Positions 5,011-9,210 of a stretch of DNA of 9,210 nt are shown piece by piece. The DNA is from ZLKRG08 sp964654815. Its GTDB lineage: Bacteria; Actinomycetota; Actinomycetes; Nanopelagicales; Nanopelagicaceae. Positions within the stretch are counted from its first letter, which is position 1. Every line of letters starts with the position of its first letter. The notes beneath the pieces were generated by a model. That model was given only the letters and a program-made list of their open reading frames with translations. It was not told the DNA's origin and made no database searches. The stretch spans positions 1 through 9,210 of the forward strand of contig CAZZLH010000037.1 of NCBI GenBank assembly GCA_964654815.1, given 5' to 3'. Position numbers and translations under genes: made by a program.

Positions 5011-5663
5011 TGGCTGTTAATGCAATTGACACTACGACCGAAGCGTCGAAGGATGAGGCGCGCGGAAAGCGTGGCGGTCGCGGACGCGAACGTCGCGATG
5101 ATGCACCTCGTGAGAAGAGCCCATATCTAGAGCGCGTAGTTTTCATCAACCGCGTATCAAAGGTAGTTAAGGGTGGACGTCGCTTCGCATTCACTGCGCT
5201 AGTAGTGGTGGGCGATGGCAATGGTTTAGTTGGAATTGGCTATGGAAAGAGCAAGGAAGTTCCACAAGCTATTTCAAAGGCGGTAGAAGAGGCGAAGAAG
5301 TCATTCTTCAAAGTTCCTCGCGTACAAGGAACCATCCCACACCCAGTTCAAGGAGAGAAGGCAGCCGGTGTTGTACTACTTCGCCCTGCATCACCTGGTA
5401 CTGGAGTTATCGCGGGTGGACCAGTGCGTGCCGTACTTGAATGCGCAGGAATCACCGATGTACTTACCAAATCTTTAGGTTCAAATAATGCGATCAACAT
5501 GGTGCATGCAACTGCAGCTGCGTTGAAGCAACTTGAATCACCAGCTTCGATTGCGAATCGTCGTAATCGTCCACTAGAAGATGTTGCGCCAGCGGCGATT
5601 ATTCGCGCAGCAGCGTTGCCATCTGAGAAGGTTGAGAAGGTCTCTGGAAAGGCTGGTGCCTAA
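5010..5663 (+). CDS. rpsE: 30S ribosomal protein S5
   Basis: S5 lies on the solvent side of the small subunit near the mRNA entry channel and the decoding site. It affects fidelity and contains the spectinomycin loop. The 217-aa product is about 50 residues longer than E. coli S5. The additions are a charged, probably disordered N-terminal extension (1-37, rich in Arg, Gly, Glu and Asp) and a short C-terminal tail, both usual in actinobacteria. The N-terminal double-stranded-RNA-binding-like domain spans about 38-102, with the spectinomycin-loop segment NRVSKVVKGGRRF (47-59). The C-terminal domain (about 112-185) carries RPASPGTGVIAGGPVRAV (125-142). The TAATG overlap with rplR lacks a clear ribosome binding site, suggesting coupling. 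Confidence 0.98.
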   Translation: MAVNAIDTTTEASKDEARGKRGGRGRERRDDAPREKSPYLERVVFINRVSKVVKGGRRFAFTALVVVGDGNGLVGIGYGKSKEVPQAISKAVEEAKKSFFKVPRVQGTIPHPVQGEKAAGVVLLRPASPGTGVIAGGPVRAVLECAGITDVLTKSLGSNNAINMVHATAAALKQLESPASIANRRNRPLEDVAPAAIIRAAALPSEKVEKVSGKAGA

Positions 5664-5845
5664 TGCCACGTTTAAAGGTCACTCAAATTCGTTCGAAAGT
5701 TGGCAATAAGCCAGAGCTTCGTGACACCTTGCGTTCGCTTGGTTTGAAGCGCATCAATGATGTCGTCGTAAAGGAAGATCGTCCTGAGATTCGTGGCATG
5801 GTTCACGCCGTTCGCCATTTGATCAAAGTCGAGGAGGTTGAGTAA
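5663..5845 (+). CDS. rpmD: 50S ribosomal protein L30
   Basis: L30 is a small large-subunit protein that binds 23S rRNA and is absent from some bacterial lineages. The 60-aa product has the family layout: the strand LKVTQIRSKVG (4-14), KPELRDTLRSLGLKRINDVV (16-35) and the C-terminal strand VRHLIKVEEV (50-59). Length is normal. It overlaps rpsE and rplO by one base each (TAATG). Possible ribosome binding sites are GGAAAGG and GGTG inside rpsE, neither strong. The position between rpsE and rplO is the standard spc order. Confidence 0.97.
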   Translation: MPRLKVTQIRSKVGNKPELRDTLRSLGLKRINDVVVKEDRPEIRGMVHAVRHLIKVEEVE

Positions 5846-6285
5846 TGGTTCTAAAACTTCATCATCTACGTCCAGCTCCAGGAGCGAAAAAAGCTAAGAC
5901 TCGTAAGGGTCGCGGTGAAGCTTCTAAGGGCAAGACTGCAGGTCGTGGCGGCAAGGGAACTCGCGCTCGCAACACGGTAAGACCTGGTTTCGAAGGTGGA
6001 CAGTTGCCACTAGTCATGCGTTTACCAAAACTACGTGGCTTTAAGAATCCAGAGCGCGTTGAGTATCAGGCAGTAAATGTCTCGACCATCAACGAACTAT
6101 TTCCAAAGGGCGGCGACGTAACTGTTGCTGACTTGATTGATGCTGGCGCAGTGCGCGATAGCTATCCAGTTAAGGTCCTTGGCAATGGCGAGATCAGCGT
6201 TAAAGTTAATGTCACCGCACATGCATTCTCAGCATCAGCTGCAGAGAAGATTGCAGCTGCAGGTGGCTCAACCAAGACGCTCTAA
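5845..6285 (+). CDS. rplO: 50S ribosomal protein L15
   Basis: L15 binds 23S rRNA in the interior of the large subunit and joins late in assembly. The 146-aa product has a long, basic, Gly-rich N-terminal extension that threads into rRNA, with KGRGEASKGKTAGRGGKGTR (21-40). FEGGQLPLVMRLPKLRGFKN (49-68) is the family core, and the globular C-terminal part includes VKVLGNGE (109-116) and AHAFSASAAEKI (125-136). A strong GAGGAGG site lies in rpmD before the TAATG overlap. The gene is complete: its TAA is 30 bases before the assembly gap. Confidence 0.98.
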   Translation: MVLKLHHLRPAPGAKKAKTRKGRGEASKGKTAGRGGKGTRARNTVRPGFEGGQLPLVMRLPKLRGFKNPERVEYQAVNVSTINELFPKGGDVTVADLIDAGAVRDSYPVKVLGNGEISVKVNVTAHAFSASAAEKIAAAGGSTKTL

Positions 6286-6315
6286 TTGGATTTCAAAGCG
6301 CAAAGTTAAGTCAAT

Positions 6316-6415
6316 NNNNNNNNNNNNNNNNNNNNNNNNNNNNNNNNNNNNNNNNNNNNNNNNNNNNNNNNNNNNNNNNNNNNNNNNNNNNNNNNNNNNN
6401 NNNNNNNNNNNNNNN
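6316..6415. other. Assembly gap (100 N)
   Basis: Exactly 100 undetermined bases. A run of 100 is the usual placeholder for a gap of unknown size, so the true distance between rplO and secY may be shorter or longer. Gene order across it matches the standard spc cluster, which supports the join. Confidence 0.97.
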
Positions 6416-6427
6416 TAGATAACGAGT

Positions 6428-6433
6428 AGGAGA
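6428..6433 (+). promoter_or_regulatory. Ribosome binding site that decides the secY start
   Basis: AGGAGA lies seven bases before GTG 6441. It supports this GTG over any later in-frame start and gives the normal SecY N-terminus (short amphipathic segment, then TM1). Confidence 0.65.
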
Positions 6434-6440
6434 AGATCAA

Positions 6441-7736
6441 GTGCTCTCAGCGTTTGGTAAGGCATTTAAGACCCCTGACCTTCGAAAGAAGATCTTCTTC
6501 ACTCTTTCTATCATGGCGCTCTTTCGTTTTGGATCAGTGGTTCCGACCCCTGGCGTCTCTTACAAGAATGTCCAAGAGTGTTTAAATCAGGTGGAGTCTG
6601 GTGGACTCTTTGGCTTAATCAACTTGTTCTCCGGTGGCGCTTTGCTTCAACTCTCGGTCTTCGCACTTGGCATCATGCCTTACATCACCAGCTCGATCAT
6701 CGTTCAGCTACTTACTGTGGTAATCCCACGTTTTGAGGCGCTAAAGAATGAAGGTCAATCCGGAACTGCGAAGTTAACCCAGTACACCCGTTACCTCACT
6801 ATTGGATTGGCAGTTTTGCAATCGACTGGTTTGGTTGCAGTGGCCCGCACGCCTGGTCGACTACTAAGCGGCTGTAATTTGCCGATCATTCCTGATACTT
6901 CATGGCAGCGAATAGTCACCATGATCTTCGTTATGACTGCAGGTACTGCGGTAATCATGTGGCTTGGTGAGTTAATCACCGATCGCGGTGTCGGTAACGG
7001 TATGTCTATCTTGATCTTCACCTCGATTGCCGCAGGTTTCCCAGGAAATCTCTGGAGCATTAGATTGCAGAAGGGACTCTTCGCATTCCTCTTCGTATTA
7101 GCGGTGGGAATCTTGGTGGTGATGGCGGTGGTATTCGTCGAGCAGGCACAGCGCCGTATCCCAGTTCAATATGCCAAGCGGATGGTAGGTCGCCAAACTT
7201 ATGGCGGTACCAGTACCTATATTCCAATCAAGGTAAACCAAGCTGGCGTTATCCCGGTCATCTTTGCATCGTCATTGCTCTACATCCCATCTCTAATCGT
7301 AAATTTCACCAATAGCCAAGCAGCATGGGCAGTTTGGATTTCGCGTAACTTCGTTAAAGGCGATCACCCATATTATGTTCTGACTTATGCGCTGTTGATC
7401 ATCTTCTTCACTTATTTCTACGTCTCAATCACCTTCAATCCTGATGAAGTCGCTGAGAACATGAAGAAATATGGCGGGTTCATTCCAGGTATCCGTGCTG
7501 GTAAGCCAACTGCGGAATATCTGCAATATGTGCTCTCACGTATCACCGCACCAGGCTCTTTATATCTTGCGCTAGTTGCGATTATTCCTATCGGTGCGCT
7601 AATTCTCTTTGGTGCAACTCAGAACTTCCCATTTGGTGGCACTGCGATTTTGATTGTGGTTGGTGTCGGTCTTGATACTGCGAAGCAGATTGAGTCTCAG
7701 TTACAGCAACGCAGCTACGAGGGATTCCTCCGCTAG
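6441..7736 (+). CDS. secY: Protein translocase subunit SecY
   Basis: SecY is the channel-forming subunit of the SecYEG translocon. It moves unfolded proteins across the cytoplasmic membrane with SecA and inserts membrane proteins co-translationally. The 431-aa product has ten predicted membrane segments, roughly at 17-36, 68-92, 115-136, 156-176, 185-201, 212-233, 266-289, 311-331, 368-390 and 399-415. GGLFGLINLFSGGAL (54-68) is the plug region, followed by the signature GIMPYITSSIIVQLL (77-91). The cytosolic loops that bind SecA or the ribosome are at 234-265 (with RRIPVQYAKR) and 332-367 (NPDEVAENMKKYGGFIPGIR). Length is typical. The start is GTG. The stop is TAG, and it lies in the loop of a hairpin that covers the adk ribosome binding site. 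Confidence 0.98.
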   Translation: MLSAFGKAFKTPDLRKKIFFTLSIMALFRFGSVVPTPGVSYKNVQECLNQVESGGLFGLINLFSGGALLQLSVFALGIMPYITSSIIVQLLTVVIPRFEALKNEGQSGTAKLTQYTRYLTIGLAVLQSTGLVAVARTPGRLLSGCNLPIIPDTSWQRIVTMIFVMTAGTAVIMWLGELITDRGVGNGMSILIFTSIAAGFPGNLWSIRLQKGLFAFLFVLAVGILVVMAVVFVEQAQRRIPVQYAKRMVGRQTYGGTSTYIPIKVNQAGVIPVIFASSLLYIPSLIVNFTNSQAAWAVWISRNFVKGDHPYYVLTYALLIIFFTYFYVSITFNPDEVAENMKKYGGFIPGIRAGKPTAEYLQYVLSRITAPGSLYLALVAIIPIGALILFGATQNFPFGGTAILIVVGVGLDTAKQIESQLQQRSYEGFLR

Positions 7737-7741
7737 GGAGG
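7727..7741 (+). promoter_or_regulatory. Hairpin sequestering the adk ribosome binding site
   Basis: CCTCC (7727-7731) pairs perfectly with GGAGG (7737-7741), the adk Shine-Dalgarno, across a GCTAG loop that contains the secY stop codon TAG (7734-7736). A ribosome finishing secY would cover and open it. This predicts that adk translation is coupled to secY translation. The pairing is visible; the coupling is inferred. Confidence 0.5.
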
Positions 7742-7748
7742 CGCATTC

Positions 7749-8399
7749 ATGAGAATTGTCCTGGTAGGTCCACCAGGTGCCGGTAAGGGAACTCAAGCAG
7801 CCTTTCTATCTGCACACTTTCAAATTCCGCATATTTCAACCGGCGATATCTTTCGCGCAAATTTAAAAGGCAACACTCCGCTTGGCCTAGAGGCAAAGCA
7901 ATACATGGACAAGGGCGAATTGGTCCCAGACTCAGTTACCAATGAGATGGTAAAGGATCGGCTAAATCAAGGCGATTTGACCAATGGATTTCTCCTAGAT
8001 GGTTACCCGAGAAATGTCGCGCAAGCAGAGGTGCTTCGCGCCATCTTGGCTGAGCAAGCAAAACCATTAAATGCCGCGCTTGAGTTAAGCGTTGATCGTG
8101 ACGAAATTATTTCGCGTCTATCTGGTCGACGCTCTTGCAGTAATTGCCAGAAGCCATTTCATATCATTAATGAGAAGCCCAAAGTAGAAGGTATCTGTGA
8201 TTCTTGTGGTGGACCATTGATTCAACGTGAGGATGACAAGGCAGAGGTAATCGCGCGCCGCCTAGAGGTTTATGCCGAACAGACCGAACCAATAATCTCT
8301 TTCTACAGAAACGAAGGTTTATTGATCACCATCTCAGCCATGGGCACGGTCGATGAGATCACCCACTCGGCAATCTCAGCGCTCTCTCGCGTCGAGTAG
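7749..8399 (+). CDS. adk: Adenylate kinase, long zinc-type LID
   Basis: Adenylate kinase catalyses ATP + AMP = 2 ADP in the cytosol and balances the adenylate pool. The 216-aa product has the P-loop GPPGAGKGT (7-15), the AMP-binding segment STGDIFRANL (30-39) and the family signature FLLDGYPRNVAQ (81-92). A full-length LID domain spans about 126-163. The LID carries four cysteines in a CxxC-x16-CxxC arrangement (Cys130, Cys133, Cys150, Cys153), the structural zinc site known from Gram-positive and some other adenylate kinases. The short form without this LID, as in Mycobacterium, is excluded. Twelve bases separate it from secY, containing a strong GGGAGG. It ends with two consecutive in-frame stops, TAG TAA (8397-8402). 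The secY-adk-map order is standard in actinobacteria. Confidence 0.98.
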   Translation: MRIVLVGPPGAGKGTQAAFLSAHFQIPHISTGDIFRANLKGNTPLGLEAKQYMDKGELVPDSVTNEMVKDRLNQGDLTNGFLLDGYPRNVAQAEVLRAILAEQAKPLNAALELSVDRDEIISRLSGRRSCSNCQKPFHIINEKPKVEGICDSCGGPLIQREDDKAEVIARRLEVYAEQTEPIISFYRNEGLLITISAMGTVDEITHSAISALSRVE

Positions 8400-8413
8400 T
8401 AATCAGGTTTCTA

Positions 8414-9210
8414 ATGGCCATCGAGTTGAAATCTTTAACTGAGTTGCAGGCGATGCGTCGCGCCGGGCTATTGGTCGGCCAAACATTGGAATTACTACGC
8501 GAGACGCTTAAGCCGGGCATGACCACATCAGCACTTGATGCAGTAGCTGCAGCTAACATCAAACGCGGTGGAGGCAAATCTAATTTCTTGGGGTATCACG
8601 GATTTCCCGCCACGATCTGCGTCTCTATCAATGACGAGATTGTTCACGGCATTCCAGGGGATCGCGTCATACATGAAGGCGATATCGTCTCAATTGATTG
8701 TGGTGCGATTATCGATGGCTGGCATGGCGATGCAGCTTTCTCGGTGATTGTTGGTAATGGCGATGCAGCAGATCAGAAGATGCTAGATGTCTGCGAAGAG
8801 TCGCTATGGCGCGGTATTGCGGCAGGCAAGAAGGGCGCGAAACTCTCCGATATCGGTCATGCGATAGAGGAGTATGTAAATTCGCAAGGAAAGTATGGAA
8901 TCCTGCGTGAATATGGTGGCCATGGAATTGGTAGTGCAATGCATATGGAGCCTCACGTATTGAATTACGGAAAGCCAGGCAATGGACCGGAGTTGGTGCC
9001 CGGCATGTGTCTAGCGATCGAACCGATGATTACTCGCGGAACTCATAAGACTAAGACCTTGGATGATGAGTGGACTGTGGTTAGCCAAGACAAATCCCAT
9101 GGCGCACATTTCGAACATAGCTACTGCATCGCACCGGATGGCAAACCCTTCGTTCTGACCGCGTTAGATGGCGGAAAAGCTCAATTGGGGCGTCTAGGTG
9201 TCGTAATTTC
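8414..9210 (+). CDS. map: Type I methionine aminopeptidase (3' end cut by window edge)
   Basis: This enzyme removes the initiator methionine from nascent proteins after deformylation. From ATG 8414 the frame stays open to the last base, giving 265 codons. It covers the whole catalytic (pita-bread) domain, and relatives suggest only a few residues are missing. By comparison with E. coli MetAP the two-metal ligands are Asp95, Asp106, His170, Glu203 and Glu234. The catalytic histidines are His78 and His177. Motifs include YHGFPATICVSINDEIVHGIP (61-81, key residues His62 and His78), SIDCGAIIDGWHGDAA (93-108), GGHGIG (168-173) and AIEPM (201-205). The start follows adk by 14 bases with only a weak AGG upstream. 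No N-terminal SH3-type extension is present. All key residues are intact. Confidence 0.97.
   Translation, partial: MAIELKSLTELQAMRRAGLLVGQTLELLRETLKPGMTTSALDAVAAANIKRGGGKSNFLGYHGFPATICVSINDEIVHGIPGDRVIHEGDIVSIDCGAIIDGWHGDAAFSVIVGNGDAADQKMLDVCEESLWRGIAAGKKGAKLSDIGHAIEEYVNSQGKYGILREYGGHGIGSAMHMEPHVLNYGKPGNGPELVPGMCLAIEPMITRGTHKTKTLDDEWTVVSQDKSHGAHFEHSYCIAPDGKPFVLTALDGGKAQLGRLGVVI

Larger units (their letters stand above)
6286..6440 (+). other. rplO-secY spacer with assembly gap
   Basis: Thirty known bases follow the rplO stop, beginning TTGGAT and containing TAAGTC. A run of 100 Ns follows, then 25 known bases with the secY ribosome binding site. Any promoter, RNA element or small gene in this spacer would be hidden by the Ns. 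Confidence 0.7.

Noticed and set aside
4742..5020. 92-aa + strand frame overlapping rplR
   Set aside because: It is out of frame within a fully conserved L18 gene and the product has no recognisable motif.
6416..6421. TAGATA after the N gap as a -10 box for secY
   Set aside because: The -35 region is unknown and a start site at the usual distance would fall on the secY ribosome binding site.
1..9210. An undescribed defence, mobile or biosynthetic system
   Set aside because: Every coding region was assigned to the standard S10-spc-secY-adk-map order; no transposase, integrase, tRNA, direct-repeat array or foreign-looking gene is present, apart from the unreadable 100-N gap.

Overview
The window is one uninterrupted run of translation and secretion genes, all on the + strand: rpsS (3' end), rplV, rpsC, rplP, rpmC, rpsQ, rplN, rplX, rplE, rpsZ, rpsH, rplF, rplR, rpsE, rpmD, rplO, a 100-N assembly gap, secY, adk and map (open at the right edge). 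This is the classical bacterial S10-spc ribosomal protein cluster followed by the SecY-Adk-Map module.

The organism is very probably an actinobacterium. S8 opens with MTMTDPIADML, S5 has a long basic N-terminal extension and S3 an Ala/Pro/Lys-rich tail. L15 and L18 read like actinobacterial versions, and S14 is the short zinc-binding form. Base composition is moderate (by eye about half G+C), gene packing is very tight, and 15 of 18 stop codons are TAA. This is unlike high-GC soil actinobacteria and fits a streamlined freshwater lineage such as the acI/Nanopelagicales group. The lineage is inference from general sequence character, not from a search. The run of exactly 100 Ns suggests a draft, metagenome-derived or single-cell scaffold.

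Layout: 1-2135 holds the end of the S10-type block (S19, L22, S3, L16, L29, S17). 2136-6285 holds the spc-type block (L14, L24, L5, S14, S8, L6, L18, S5, L30, L15). 6286-6440 is the rplO-secY spacer with the N gap. 6441-9210 holds the protein-export channel, adenylate kinase and methionine aminopeptidase. Eight junctions are one-base TAATG stop/start overlaps, one is a longer overlap (rpsS/rplV), one is directly abutting (rplV/rpsC), and the rest are short spacers. Spacers above 30 bases occur only before rplN, rpsH and secY. The genes are most simply one co-transcribed, translationally coupled unit that makes both ribosomal subunits plus the translocon and the N-terminal methionine-removal enzyme that act on nascent chains.

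No mobile element, CRISPR array, RNA gene or undescribed multi-gene system is visible; the gene content is ordinary. The points worth a second look are small RNA-level signals. They are a start-codon hairpin at rplE, where E. coli S8 is known to repress the spc operon; a hairpin in the rpsZ-rpsH spacer; a hairpin that hides the adk ribosome binding site and carries the secY stop codon in its loop; and an rplF ribosome binding site that contains the rpsH stop codon.
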